Below are positions 26,104 to 34,831 of a stretch of DNA of 64,000 nt, in pieces; the stretch's first letter is position 1, and every line of letters starts with the position of its first letter. The stretch covers positions 248,001 to 312,000 of the forward strand of contig JALIHJ010000007.1 of the NCBI GenBank assembly GCA_022984795.1, given 5' to 3'. Position numbers and translations under genes: made by a program. This DNA is from Fabrea salina (lineage: Eukaryota; Ciliophora; Heterotrichea; Heterotrichida; Fabreidae). The notes under the pieces are model-generated. The model made no database searches, was not told the DNA's origin, and saw only the letters and a program-made list of their open reading frames with translations.

Positions 26104-27663
26104 ATGTCCCTAGAACCCAAAGTACACTCTCGGACACAGAGAATCAAGTCAATCTACCACGCCTTACCCGTTAAGCTCCCTCTAGAATCCACTAGAAGAA
26201 TGCATATTCGGAAAAACCCAATCCTAGACAGCTCAACCAACACACCCAGAGATAACTTTAAAAAAGAACCCAACTCCAAACAAAAAATCCCTTCTCTCCA
26301 ACTCAACTCTATCAACACTCCCCGTTCCCAGCGCTTTATGAAGTCCATTGTGAGTACAAGGCGTCATAAAAACTCCAATGGCTCTTTTGCGTTTGACTCT
26401 TCAAAAGAGTCACTCAGGTCAGTAAAAGCTAGCCCGCGTAGACTTGAAAACTCCTACTCAAATGCTAACTTTATATCCTATCCCATGTCTCCCAGTGTAG
26501 CTTTCATCAAGCTTGGGGACCAACTCAGTGAGTTTGAAAAAACTGAAATTTACGACTACCAAAAAATATTCTTCGTAAGTCCTAGGCAAAAAAAGATCCA
26601 CGGGACTCACTTTCAGAAAAATTGGGGATATGACGACGAAAGAGGCGACTACAACGTAGTCTACGGAGACCATGTTATGTTCAGGTACGAAGTCATCTCT
26701 ATGCTGGGAAGAGGAGCTTTTGGTCAGGTTTTGAAGTGTTTAGATCACAAAACCAAAAAACTAGTGGCTGTTAAAATAATCAGAAACAAAAAGCGCTTCC
26801 ACAAGCAAGGCGCTGTAGAAGTTAAGATCCTCAACCACCTCAAGAACCACGACTTAAAAGACACCCAAAACGTTGTTAGAATGCAGTCTTACTTTATTTT
26901 CCGAAAGCACGTGTGCATTGCCTTCGAAATGCTTAGTATCAACCTGTTCGAACTGATTAAAATGAACAACTACATAGGACTGCCTGAAGCATTAGTGCGG
27001 AGATTTTCCAGACAGATTCTGGTATCACTTAAGTACACCAGGAACCACGGAATAATCCACTGCGACCTCAAGCCTGAAAACATCCTTTTGACTGCTTCCA
27101 ACAAGTCTACCATCAAAACAATTGACTTCGGGTCTTCTTGTTTCGAAAACGAACGAATTTACACCTACATCCAGTCAAGATTCTACAGGGCCCCTGAGAT
27201 CATGCTGGGGATTCCTTACACCACAGCTATTGACATTTGGAGTTTTGGCTGCATAGTAACAGAACTCTTAACAGGGTTTCCTTTGTTCCCTGGAGAAAGC
27301 GAACAGGACCAAATGCTCAGAATCATAGAAGTCCTAGGCCCCCCTCCTCGCAAAGTCCTCGAACAGAGCAGTCGCAAACAAGTTTTCTTCGACGAAAACA
27401 AACCCAGAATCGTTCCTAACAGTAAAGGCAAGTTAAGGTTCCCTTCTACTAAACCTTTGCGGGCTTTTGTTGGGAATGAACCTATACTGCTTGACTTGTT
27501 GGTTAAAATACTAGACTGGGACCCTGAAGCAAGACTTACACCAGAAGAAGCTTTGCAGCACCCTTGGGTTACTGGGCAGATCGCTCAGAGTTCAAGTTCT
27601 CCCAGAAGAACTCAAGTGTCGGCTAGGAGTCGGTCTCTTGTGCGTGAGTCACTGCAGATGTAA
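26104..27663 (+). CDS. DYRK-family dual-specificity kinase 1
   Basis: A 519-residue kinase. Residues 1-190 are basic, Ser-rich and probably disordered, ending in YGDHVMFRYEVISMLGRGAFGQV. Catalytic motifs: VAVKIIRNKKRFH, HCDLKPENILL with the Cys typical of DYRK, IDFGSSC, and the autophosphorylated YxY loop YTYIQSRFYRAPE. GIPYTTAIDIWSFGC also matches DYRK2/4. Expected to autophosphorylate on Tyr and then act on Ser/Thr substrates. The C-terminal ~25 residues are Ser/Arg-rich. Divergent from the SRPK gene across 140 bp. A second DYRK lies at 31394. Confidence 0.9.
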   Translation: MSLEPKVHSRTQRIKSIYHALPVKLPLESTRRMHIRKNPILDSSTNTPRDNFKKEPNSKQKIPSLQLNSINTPRSQRFMKSIVSTRRHKNSNGSFAFDSSKESLRSVKASPRRLENSYSNANFISYPMSPSVAFIKLGDQLSEFEKTEIYDYQKIFFVSPRQKKIHGTHFQKNWGYDDERGDYNVVYGDHVMFRYEVISMLGRGAFGQVLKCLDHKTKKLVAVKIIRNKKRFHKQGAVEVKILNHLKNHDLKDTQNVVRMQSYFIFRKHVCIAFEMLSINLFELIKMNNYIGLPEALVRRFSRQILVSLKYTRNHGIIHCDLKPENILLTASNKSTIKTIDFGSSCFENERIYTYIQSRFYRAPEIMLGIPYTTAIDIWSFGCIVTELLTGFPLFPGESEQDQMLRIIEVLGPPPRKVLEQSSRKQVFFDENKPRIVPNSKGKLRFPSTKPLRAFVGNEPILLDLLVKILDWDPEARLTPEEALQHPWVTGQIAQSSSSPRRTQVSARSRSLVRESLQM

Positions 27664-27682
27664 CTACTATTTAATTCATAAC

Positions 27683-28723
27683 TTACAGACTTAAGTTTTT
27701 AAGGATCTCTTCTAGTTCTTTGACTCTTGACTGTGACTTTTCAAGTTGGAGCTGGACTTGTTCTAAGTGTTTGTTTTTGTTTTCTACTACAATTTTGACT
27801 TTTTTTTCGACTTCTTCAAACTTGTAGTTGTAGTCTTGGTGTATTTGGTTAATGGTTTTGTCTAGGTCTTCTATAGTTTGGCATTCAGTGTTTTTTGTAG
27901 ACTGTTCAACTTGTATGAGTTGGTTGGTTTGGTAAGTGAGGGTTTGGGTTATTTGGTCTGAGAAGGTGTTTAGATCTTGAGATTCTACTTGGTGGTCTAG
28001 AGTTTGCACACTGGCTTCTTGGAGGTTTTTCTGGGACTTGAGGTTTCTTATCTGGGTTTTTAGTTCGAGTTCTCTTTGTTTAAGTTGGGACCGAATTTCA
28101 TCGTAGACTTTAGAAATGATTTCTTTTAACTGGGAGTCTCTTTCTTGGTGCATTTTGAGTTTTTCGTTGTGAGTTTCTTGTTTGATTTGTTGAATTTGGT
28201 TTGAAAAGTGGCTTTCTAGATCTTTTTGGAGTTGTTCTTTGGAGACTTGGATTTGGTTGCGGCACCAAAGGTCTTTTTCTTGGAGTTCTTTGGTGTGTTT
28301 TTCTTTTAAGAGTTTAATTTCTGTTTCGTAGTCTTTGAGTTTGTCGTTGAAGTTGTCCATAAGGTTGTCGATGTGGGTTTTGTGGGTTTGTTTCAAAGCA
28401 CCTATTTCGTCTTTGAACTGCTTTATTAAACTTTTAGTGTTGGCTTCATGGTGTTCAACTAGGGCTTTCATTCTTTTTTCGTGGGTTTCATTGAGACTTT
28501 TGATGGTTTGGTCGTAGCTGTTTTTTAGTATGAGTTTTTCTTCTTCTTGGCGTTTAAGTTCAGTGTGACTGGAAAACTTGGACCTGGCGTTTTGGAGTTC
28601 TAGCTAATTAGAACTTACGTCTTTAAGTTTGCTTTGGATAAGCAGTTCGTTTAGGTTCTGCGACTCAGTTACTCCAGGAACGTGTTTTTTTGCAGAGGAA
28701 GGGCGTGTTTTTCTTCCTTTCAT
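27683..28723 (-). CDS. Coiled-coil protein with one 15-nt intron
   Basis: Exon 1 runs 28723..28619 (35 codons), exon 2 28603..27683, joined across a 15-nt intron to give 341 residues. Without splicing the frame hits TAG inside the intron. Nearly the whole protein from residue ~35 is coiled coil (EKHTKELQEKDLW, QLEKSQSRVKELEEILKNL). No other domain. It ends 19 bp from the convergent DYRK stop, and its ATG lies only 3 nt after the stop of the next gene upstream on the same strand. Probably structural; function not recognised. Confidence 0.78.
28604..28618 (-). other. 15-nt spliceosomal intron
   Basis: On the minus strand the sequence is GTAAGTTCTAATTAG. Removal keeps phase 0 and joins SKLKD to LELQN. 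GT and AG ends, A at position 10, and TTAG at the 3' end agree with three other introns in this window. Confidence 0.9.
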
Positions 28724-28726
28724 AAT

Positions 28727-29092
28727 TTATTTAATTGAGTGGTGAGTCAGAGAGGCCCAACTGCTCTGCCTCATTGGTAGGTTAACAGTGCGGGTTTCAA
28801 AGTGCAGTTTGGGAGGCTTGAAGTTGAAGTGCTTGAACTGCTTTTTAGAAGTGGGCAAGTTGCACCTTGAAAGCTGGTAAGTTCTTCCCTGGTCTGAAAG
28901 TTTAAAGCTAAGGTCTTTGTAGTCAAAGGTGTCTTTGGAAAAGTCCCGGCAACTCATAGAACTTAAGTGCAGCCACCTGCCTTTAGGTCTTTTTTTAGGA
29001 GGCTTACGTTCGTACACAGACTTCTCTGGAACTGTTGGGTCTGGTTTGTCTGTATAATAAGTAGTTTGAAACCCTACTTTGCGAATAGCCAT
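28727..29092 (-). CDS. Small basic protein of unknown function
   Basis: A 121-residue protein, basic and aromatic-rich, with PP and KKRP motifs (YERKPPKKRPKGRWL) but no recognisable domain. It has no signal or membrane segment. Extended, Arg/Lys/Tyr-rich proteins of this size are frequent among axonemal microtubule inner proteins, but that is only a resemblance in composition. Its TAA stop is three nucleotides from the next ATG on the same strand. The start lies 39 bp from the RING gene stop, preceded by CTTAACACTAA. Confidence 0.65.
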   Translation of the reverse strand: MAIRKVGFQTTYYTDKPDPTVPEKSVYERKPPKKRPKGRWLHLSSMSCRDFSKDTFDYKDLSFKLSDQGRTYQLSRCNLPTSKKQFKHFNFKPPKLHFETRTVNLPMRQSSWASLTHHSIK

Positions 29093-29131
29093 TTAGTGTT
29101 AAGAACATACTAAGTAAAATGGCATTATAAT

Positions 29132-29725
29132 CTAAAGTATTAGTGCTCTGCAGTCAGGACAAGTGTTCTTGAACTGGAGCCAAGGAAGTAAACAGTCAAT
29201 ATGGAATCTGTGCTTGCAGCTGAGTTCGTTAAGGCTTTCTTGGGGTAGCATTTCTTCGTAGCAGATGCTGCAGGTTGAGCTCTGCAAACCACTCACTACT
29301 GGAATTCTTTGAATTACTTCAGAAGGAGTGGGCCTTACCATCAGGGTTTCAATGTCGCCTTCATCACTTTCAGCCCAGTCGTTGAGAGCTTTGATGACTC
29401 GGTTCATTATTTTTTCACAGCCTCTGCGGTTCTTGACAAGTTTAGACACGTTATCAAGTAAGGTTTTTAACTCAAAAAAAAGCATGTCCAAGACCTTTTG
29501 CGACTCTGAAGAGACTGACTGAACTACTGGAGAAGCTTCTCTGGTTCTGGACCTTTTTCTGGTGCGCTGGTTTGTGTTTGTGGAGTCAGTTTCTACCTTA
29601 GTGTAATGCAACTTTTCCGAGCAGTTCGGGCAAAATTTCGTTCTCGTGGGCTTTCGAAAGAACTTGTGCTGGCAGGCGTTGCAGACATACCGGGGGCTTT
29701 TTGCACTTCCAAACCTTATTTCCAT
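29132..29725 (-). CDS. RNF126/BCA2-type RING-H2 E3 ligase
   Basis: A 197-residue protein. The N-terminus has a zinc ribbon (RYVCNACQHKF, then FCPNC) placed as in RNF126 and RNF115. A Ser-rich and a helical middle part follow. Before the RING comes PTPSEVIQRIPVV, resembling the linker of RNF126. The C-terminal RING-H2 is CSICYEEM, CKHRFHIDCLLPWL and CPDCRAL, with the PWL and CPxCR pattern of this family. In animals the RNF126 zinc ribbon binds the BAG6 UBL domain; a BAG6-like gene lies at 13394. Expected to be cytosolic and to ubiquitinate BAG6-bound clients; partnership here is inference. Confidence 0.8.
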   Translation of the reverse strand: MEIRFGSAKSPRYVCNACQHKFFRKPTRTKFCPNCSEKLHYTKVETDSTNTNQRTRKRSRTREASPVVQSVSSESQKVLDMLFFELKTLLDNVSKLVKNRRGCEKIMNRVIKALNDWAESDEGDIETLMVRPTPSEVIQRIPVVSGLQSSTCSICYEEMLPQESLNELSCKHRFHIDCLLPWLQFKNTCPDCRALIL

Positions 29726-29947
29726 TATTTCACAAATTTATTAAATATATTTAAATCAAGCTTGTGGATTTTAGGGATATTAATATGGTTTCTTGCGTTT
29801 AAGTTTACGAACCGGAAGTAATTAGTTCTTTTGAAAACAATTTGTGTAAAGTTTAAGTAACTAAACTTTTTAATTCTAAGGTGGTTTTTGCACTATCAAA
29901 AAGCAATTACAAATAAATTTGCCTGATTAAATGGTAAATATTACTTA

Positions 29948-31384
29948 ATGTCCCATTTAACAAATTACTCCTTGGAAAGAACCATCGGTTCAGGAACTTT
30001 TGGTAAAGTCCGACTTGCTGTGCACAAAGCAACTCAGCTGAAAGTTGCTGTAAAGATTCTAAGTCGTCGCAAAGTCAGATCAGAAGACCTAATCAGTAGG
30101 AGCAAACGAGCATGCAAATTCCTCAAAACGTTCAGAAATCCCCACATAATTCGCCTTTACGAAGTCATAGAATCCAGTACTCACTACTACGTAGTCATGG
30201 AGTACGTGCCTAATGGAGACCTTTACTCGCTTATCGAGAAGAAAGGCCGTCTTTCGGAACCAGAAGCGAGAAGTTACTTCCAACAACTCATAGCAGCTGT
30301 GAAGTACTGCCACAAACGCAAAGTGATTCACAGAGACATTAAGCCCGAAAACTTACTTTTAGACCAGAATTACAAACTTAAGCTAGGGGACTTTGGGCTT
30401 AGTGGAGTTTCCAAAGACGGAGAGTTCATGAGAACTGCTTGTGGATCTCCCAATTACGCTGCTCCAGAAGTTATTTCTGGCACTCCTTACTGCGGCCAAG
30501 AAGCAGACGTTTGGAGTTGTGGAGTTATGCTGTTTGCTTTGTTAGCTGGTTATCTTCCCTTTGACGAAAACAACCTTAGCACGCTCTTCAAAAAGATCAA
30601 AGCTGCTAAGTTCAAGGTGCCTTACGACATTTCCAGACAAAGCAAAGACCTTTTGCACCGGATGCTGAACCCTGACCCAGTTGCTAGAATCAGTATTGAA
30701 GAAATAATGGCACATCCTTGGTTCAAACCTGAGTTTCCTAGTTACTTAAGTAGTGACTTTTCTGAGATCAAAAAACTCGGCTGGAGCATGCACCCAAGCA
30801 TAGACCAAGAAGTTTTTGAAAAGACTCTGGAGATCACTGGCTTCAAAGACTTAAATGTTTCCCACTCAGTCTTGAGAAGCAGAATCGCAGACAGAAAGCA
30901 AGATACTTTTTCTGTTGCTTACGAGTTACTTTTCGACCAACAAATCAATCGTTTGCTTGCTGAGTTCAAAAGCTCCCCTGGGCGTCCTCAGCTGCTGTCT
31001 CGTTTCAACAGCTTCCACAAAAAAGTTAACCGCAAAAAACTAAGTGACCTTGAGTTTGACTCCACTGACGAAGAAGAGGTTTCTTACAGCCACCCTACCG
31101 ACTGGGTGTGTGGAGTTCCTTGTTTCTCAGGCCCCAGGAAGTTAGCTCTTAACTTGTACAACGCACTGATAACTTCGGACTTGCTGTGGAAAAACTTAGA
31201 ACAAATGAAGTTAAAAGTAAAAAACAAACTTAGCACAGTCAAGTTCGTAATAACTGTTTATTCCTGTCAAGAAGCATACACGCTTGACTTCTGTCTTAAG
31301 AAAGGAAACCCTATCGAGTTTTTCGAGATTTGTTTCACTCTACGCCAAAGCATGCCTAAAGTACTAGAGACTCTCAGTTACTAA
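29948..31384 (+). CDS. SNF1/AMPK-like protein kinase with KA1-type tail
   Basis: A 478-residue kinase. The domain (~5-258) has GSGTFGKVRLA, VAVKILSR, HRDIKPENLLL, GDFGLSG and the activation loop RTACGSPNYAAPEV, whose Thr matches the LKB1-type site of AMPK. PYCGQEADVWSCGVMLFALL follows. The last ~95 residues (WVCGVPCFSGPRKLALNLYNAL, then KFVITVYSCQEAYTLDFCLKKGNP) resemble the alpha-subunit C-terminal/KA1 fold. So it may act in energy sensing or cell-cycle and polarity control. A related C-terminus begins the partial gene at 63557. Start: first ATG after AATATTACTTA, 222 bp from the divergent RING gene. Confidence 0.88.
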   Translation: MSHLTNYSLERTIGSGTFGKVRLAVHKATQLKVAVKILSRRKVRSEDLISRSKRACKFLKTFRNPHIIRLYEVIESSTHYYVVMEYVPNGDLYSLIEKKGRLSEPEARSYFQQLIAAVKYCHKRKVIHRDIKPENLLLDQNYKLKLGDFGLSGVSKDGEFMRTACGSPNYAAPEVISGTPYCGQEADVWSCGVMLFALLAGYLPFDENNLSTLFKKIKAAKFKVPYDISRQSKDLLHRMLNPDPVARISIEEIMAHPWFKPEFPSYLSSDFSEIKKLGWSMHPSIDQEVFEKTLEITGFKDLNVSHSVLRSRIADRKQDTFSVAYELLFDQQINRLLAEFKSSPGRPQLLSRFNSFHKKVNRKKLSDLEFDSTDEEEVSYSHPTDWVCGVPCFSGPRKLALNLYNALITSDLLWKNLEQMKLKVKNKLSTVKFVITVYSCQEAYTLDFCLKKGNPIEFFEICFTLRQSMPKVLETLSY

Positions 31385-31393
31385 TAATTAATC

Positions 31394-32635
31394 TTACATG
31401 GAATGTACATTGGTTTCTTGAGAAGAAGGCCTGTTGAAGTAGGTCTTTCTCTGCAAAGAGTTTTGGTAAGAAATACAGGAATTTTGCCTTGGAGGCTGGA
31501 AGTGAGAACTGTCCATTGCAGTTGAAAGCTTCGAGTAAGGAGAGTAGTCTTCTTTCGTCTCACGCAGGTTCTCTTCGGTGCTTTTGTAGGAAGTAAGTAC
31601 TTTTCCTTCTAAAGAAGAATTTAAGTCGCTAAAAAAGGGGTGTCTCAAGGCCTCTTGCGGAGTAACTCTGTGTTTGGGATCGTAAACTAGCATCTTTTCT
31701 AAGAGGTCCAAAAAGCTCTTGAACTCAAAGGGGTCTTCTACCCAACTAGAGTTCTTTTCAATCAACTCAGCTACAGAGTTGTGCTTGGGAGTATTTACAG
31801 TCAGCAGTTGAAAATTGCGCAGGTCAAAAATCTGAAAAGCTTTAAGACTCTTTTTGATCATGCTGTGAGGCGGAGTGCCTTTCAGTTCTACTATTTTGGC
31901 AAGTTGGTCTGAAGAGTCCGTTCCGTAAAACAAAGGACGCCCAGTGTGGAGCTCTGCAAGGATACAACCTACACTCCAAATGTCCACAGCTGAGTCGTAA
32001 GGCAGTTCCAGCAAAACTTCAGGGGCTCGGTAGTACCTGCTTTGCACATACCTGCAGAGTCTTTCAGTGGCTTTGGAGGAACTTCCGAAGTCTATGAGTT
32101 TGATTCCAGCCATGCCTGGGTTCTTCAGCATAATGTTTTCAGGCTTCAAGTCGCAGTGAATGAGTCCTGGGACTTCCAAAAGCGAAAGTGCCATTAGTAA
32201 CTGCCAGCCAAACATCTTGACACAAGCTAAACTAAGGCCTTTGTGTCCAGTTTCCCGCAAAACTTGGTAAAGGTTCTTGCTAAGGTACTCCATAACGATG
32301 CAAATGCGTCCTTGCCATTCAAAGTGGTCCAGGATCTTCACTACAAAGCCGTTTTCAAGTGCCTGAAGTTCCTTTAAAGACTGGATTTCTCTTTTGGCGT
32401 TGCGCTGCAAAGAGGACTTGCTGATTTTAATAGCAACTGTTTCCTTGGAGTGTTTGTCCCAAGCTTCAAACACCTTCCCAAAAGCCCCTTTACCTAAAGA
32501 CCGCTTTATTAAGTACCTGTTCTGCAGTAAGGTGTTTTGGTCCACTGGGGCTCTTGGGGAGAAAACCACTGAGTCCGAGCTCTCACTTTCGCTACTGGAG
32601 GATTCGTGGCTCATCTTTCTTGGTAGGTTCAACAT
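31394..32635 (-). CDS. DYRK-family dual-specificity kinase 2
   Basis: A 413-residue kinase with domain at ~38-345. Motifs: GKGAFGKVFEAWD, VAIKISKSS, HCDLKPENIML, IDFGSSS, and the YxxxRYYRAPE loop in CRYVQSRYYRAPEVLL. The first Tyr of the usual YxY is replaced (CRYV), but the second, self-phosphorylated Tyr is present. The C-terminal ~65 residues are Ser/Gln-rich. It is distinct from the DYRK at 26104, so the two are old paralogues rather than a recent tandem copy. Two in-frame ATGs are close (32635 and 32614); the first follows ATAGTTATA. Convergent with the SNF1-like kinase across 9 bp. Confidence 0.88.
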   Translation of the reverse strand: MLNLPRKMSHESSSSESESSDSVVFSPRAPVDQNTLLQNRYLIKRSLGKGAFGKVFEAWDKHSKETVAIKISKSSLQRNAKREIQSLKELQALENGFVVKILDHFEWQGRICIVMEYLSKNLYQVLRETGHKGLSLACVKMFGWQLLMALSLLEVPGLIHCDLKPENIMLKNPGMAGIKLIDFGSSSKATERLCRYVQSRYYRAPEVLLELPYDSAVDIWSVGCILAELHTGRPLFYGTDSSDQLAKIVELKGTPPHSMIKKSLKAFQIFDLRNFQLLTVNTPKHNSVAELIEKNSSWVEDPFEFKSFLDLLEKMLVYDPKHRVTPQEALRHPFFSDLNSSLEGKVLTSYKSTEENLRETKEDYSPYSKLSTAMDSSHFQPPRQNSCISYQNSLQRKTYFNRPSSQETNVHSM

Positions 32636-32712
32636 TATAACTATATGATTATAAACCCTAACTAATGACTTGACAAAACATTTATTTAGAGAAAGCTAGA
32701 AAAACCTAAGTT

Positions 32713-32785
32713 GCCTCCTTAGCTCAGTTGGCAGAGCATGCGCTTAGTAAGCGTAAGGTCAGTGGTTCGATCCCGCTAGGGGGCT
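32713..32785 (+). tRNA. tRNA-Thr (anticodon AGU)
   Basis: A 73-nt cloverleaf. The acceptor stem GCCTCCT pairs with AGGGGGC. The D arm has AGCTCAGTTGG and the T arm GTGGTTCGATCCCGC. The anticodon arm is TGCGC-TTAGTAA-GCGTA, giving anticodon AGT, read ACN Thr after A34 is modified to inosine. The discriminator base is T. Intronless. A T-run follows one base downstream as pol III terminator. Confidence 0.93.
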
Positions 32786-32786
32786 G

Positions 32787-32791
32787 TTTTT
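32787..32791 (+). terminator. RNA polymerase III T-run after tRNA-Thr
   Basis: TTTTT one base past the tRNA discriminator. It lies 15 bp from the stop codon of the convergent choline-kinase gene. Confidence 0.8.
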
Positions 32792-32805
32792 AGCATTACT
32801 TACTT

Positions 32806-33825
32806 TTACTCAAAAAGCTCTGCACAGGTTTCAGTGTTGTAAGCACCTCTTGCTAAATACTCCAAGTAGCCTTTTTCGAAGTCCCTTAGTCTCAAAAGTC
32901 CCATTCCTAGCATGTCAACAGAATCGTGTGACTCGGTGTAGAGTGCCAAGCACCAAACCCCCCAGAAGTAGTTAACTGCTATTAGCAAGCACTTTACTTC
33001 CACCCACATGCTAGGGCCTTCTTGGTAGCCTTTGACGTAGTCTGCGACTAACTTATCGCTAGCACTAAAACTCGGGTCATACTCAAAGAAAGGGTATTCT
33101 GGGTAGTTGTAGTCATACTTAAGGTCTTCCAGAAGCATTGCTATGTCAAACCCTCTAAAAGCGTAGTCTGAGTAGTCGTAGTCTATCAAGCAAACTTGAT
33201 CTTCGGCTTCTTTGTACAGAATGTTTAAGTAAGAAGTGTCAAGGTGGGAAAACACCACTGGCGAAGAGCAAGGCTGGAGCTTCAAAAAGTTCTCTAAGTG
33301 TTCAGGTTCTAAGAACTTCAGGGCTTCTCGGATCTCTTCAGACCGCGAGTGGCTGCTGCTAAGGTTGGCAAGTGCTTTTTCTCGCCACTGCTTAGCAAGT
33401 TTAGAAGGAGCTGACTCTGAGTTGCTTAAAACTCCACTCATGTCAATACTGTGGAAATTCTTGACCACAGTCCCAATTTTGTAAGCAAAGTGTTCACTAA
33501 AGAGTTCCTCCCTAGCAATGTTTCTTGTGTTTTCAAGGAACTCCTCTATTCTTTCAAAGGGGGTTTCCTTATAGATCTTAGGAGCTAAGTTTTGGAATGA
33601 CAACTCCCTAAACACCCTAGAAGTTTTTTCTAAGTCAATCACAGACTCAGAACCAAAAACTCTGTAAATCACCCTTTTGGGAACAACATGTTGTTCAGTT
33701 TCTAACAAGTACACGTAGTTAGAACTCCCTACAAGCCTCCTCAGCCTGCAAGAACTTCTTTGAACTGAACTCCAAGACTCCAAACTTTCCTTGCAAAGCT
33801 CCAAGGCTTTAGTTAGCTCTTCCAT
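32806..33825 (-). CDS. Choline/ethanolamine kinase-like protein
   Basis: A 339-residue protein of the choline/ethanolamine kinase fold. N-lobe: VYLLE and PKRVIYRVFG (with the ATP-binding Arg/Lys region). Catalytic part: VVFSHLDTSYLNILY, the counterpart of the Brenner motif HxDxxxxN, and VCLIDYDYSDYAFRGFDIA, the choline-kinase motif with the metal-binding Asp. The usual HND is HLD here, which is acceptable for the family. Expected to phosphorylate choline or ethanolamine in the Kennedy pathway; which substrate cannot be told. The start codon lies 10 bp from that of the divergent MAP3K-like gene. Confidence 0.85.
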   Translation of the reverse strand: MEELTKALELCKESLESWSSVQRSSCRLRRLVGSSNYVYLLETEQHVVPKRVIYRVFGSESVIDLEKTSRVFRELSFQNLAPKIYKETPFERIEEFLENTRNIAREELFSEHFAYKIGTVVKNFHSIDMSGVLSNSESAPSKLAKQWREKALANLSSSHSRSEEIREALKFLEPEHLENFLKLQPCSSPVVFSHLDTSYLNILYKEAEDQVCLIDYDYSDYAFRGFDIAMLLEDLKYDYNYPEYPFFEYDPSFSASDKLVADYVKGYQEGPSMWVEVKCLLIAVNYFWGVWCLALYTESHDSVDMLGMGLLRLRDFEKGYLEYLARGAYNTETCAELFE

Positions 33826-33835
33826 TTATAATACA
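33826..33835. promoter_or_regulatory. 10-bp divergent spacer between two start codons
   Basis: Only TATAATACAA lies between the ATG of choline kinase (minus) and that of the MAP3K-like gene (plus). On the minus strand the ATG is preceded by TATTATAA. This is the shortest divergent spacer in the window; both core promoters must overlap or lie in the opposite gene. Confidence 0.6.
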
Positions 33836-34822
33836 ATGAGTTCAGAAATTCCTTCGTTCACTAGCCTTGAAAAACGACTTTCTAGGAAGACCTCGACTGC
33901 CAGTACTTCTTTAGACGCTTCGCCTGAGCTTTCAAGAGAGGAAAACGGAATGACTCTTTCTTTAGGCCACAATCCCTTGGGACCCCGAACAAGGCCTTAC
34001 CAAGGCACCTGGGACATAATAATTGACACTCCCATTGGCCAAGGAGCCTACGGCCAGGTTTTCCGTGCCTTGAACAGAAACACAGGCAGGTTCCTTGCTG
34101 TGAAAACTATCCAAATTGACTTGTCGAAAGATAACTGGCAAGATAAACTCAGCACCCTTGAAAGAGAAATAGCACTGCTACGCAGTTTCGAGCACCCGCA
34201 TATAGTTAAGTACTTAGACAGCGAAAGGGAACAACAGGGCTTTGTGCATATTTACTTGGAGTATATGCCTGGTGGGTCCTTGTCCACTATGCTCAAGCAA
34301 TACGGTTCCTTTCCGGAAAACTTAATATCCAAGTTCACCAAGCAAATTCTTCTAGGACTGCACTACTTGCACGTGCATGGAGTGGTCCACAGGGACTTGA
34401 AGGGCGGCAACATACTTGCGTCAGCTGACGGCACTGTGAAAATAGCTGACTTTGGGGCTTCCAAGTACATTAAAGGGTTGCCTCTGATTTCAAACAACTC
34501 GGAACTCTGCAAGTCAATTAAGGGGTCCTTGTTTTGGATGGCTCCAGAAGTGCTTCGGGAAGAGGGCTACGGAAGGAAAGTAGACATTTGGTCTTTAGGA
34601 TGCGTGGTAGTTGAAATGGCTACAGGAACTCACCCTTGGGCAGGCGTGAAGACCTACTATGAACTTTGCTCTGCAATGGCTCAGGGTAAGACTCCTGAGG
34701 TGCCTCAGCACTTGTCGCTTGACTGCCAGAACTTCTTGGCAGTTTGCTTGCAGCAGGACAAAAAACTCAGGCCTACTACTGGGGTTCTACTAAAACACCC
34801 CTTTGTTTCTAAAATAGCTTAA
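33836..34822 (+). CDS. STE-type MAP3K-like protein kinase
   Basis: A 328-residue kinase. A Ser/Thr-rich N-terminus of ~60 residues precedes the domain: GQGAYGQVFRAL, LAVKTIQI, EHPHIVKYLD, EYMPGGSLSTML, HRDLKGGNIL, IADFGASK and KGSLFWMAPEVL. The KGGN catalytic loop and GSLFWMAPE are typical of MEKK/ANP-type MAP3Ks. The protein ends directly after the domain (LKHPFVSKIA), without any regulatory C-terminus. No MAP2K or MAPK is encoded nearby. I chose the ATG at 33836; the open frame continues upstream without an ATG into the divergent gene. Confidence 0.88.
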   Translation: MSSEIPSFTSLEKRLSRKTSTASTSLDASPELSREENGMTLSLGHNPLGPRTRPYQGTWDIIIDTPIGQGAYGQVFRALNRNTGRFLAVKTIQIDLSKDNWQDKLSTLEREIALLRSFEHPHIVKYLDSEREQQGFVHIYLEYMPGGSLSTMLKQYGSFPENLISKFTKQILLGLHYLHVHGVVHRDLKGGNILASADGTVKIADFGASKYIKGLPLISNNSELCKSIKGSLFWMAPEVLREEGYGRKVDIWSLGCVVVEMATGTHPWAGVKTYYELCSAMAQGKTPEVPQHLSLDCQNFLAVCLQQDKKLRPTTGVLLKHPFVSKIA

Positions 34823-34831
34823 GTTATGTAA

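Noticed and set aside
33791-33835. N-terminal extension of the MAP3K-like protein into the choline-kinase gene
   Set aside because: The extension has no ATG and is antisense to a conserved gene; the ATG at 33836 is adequate.
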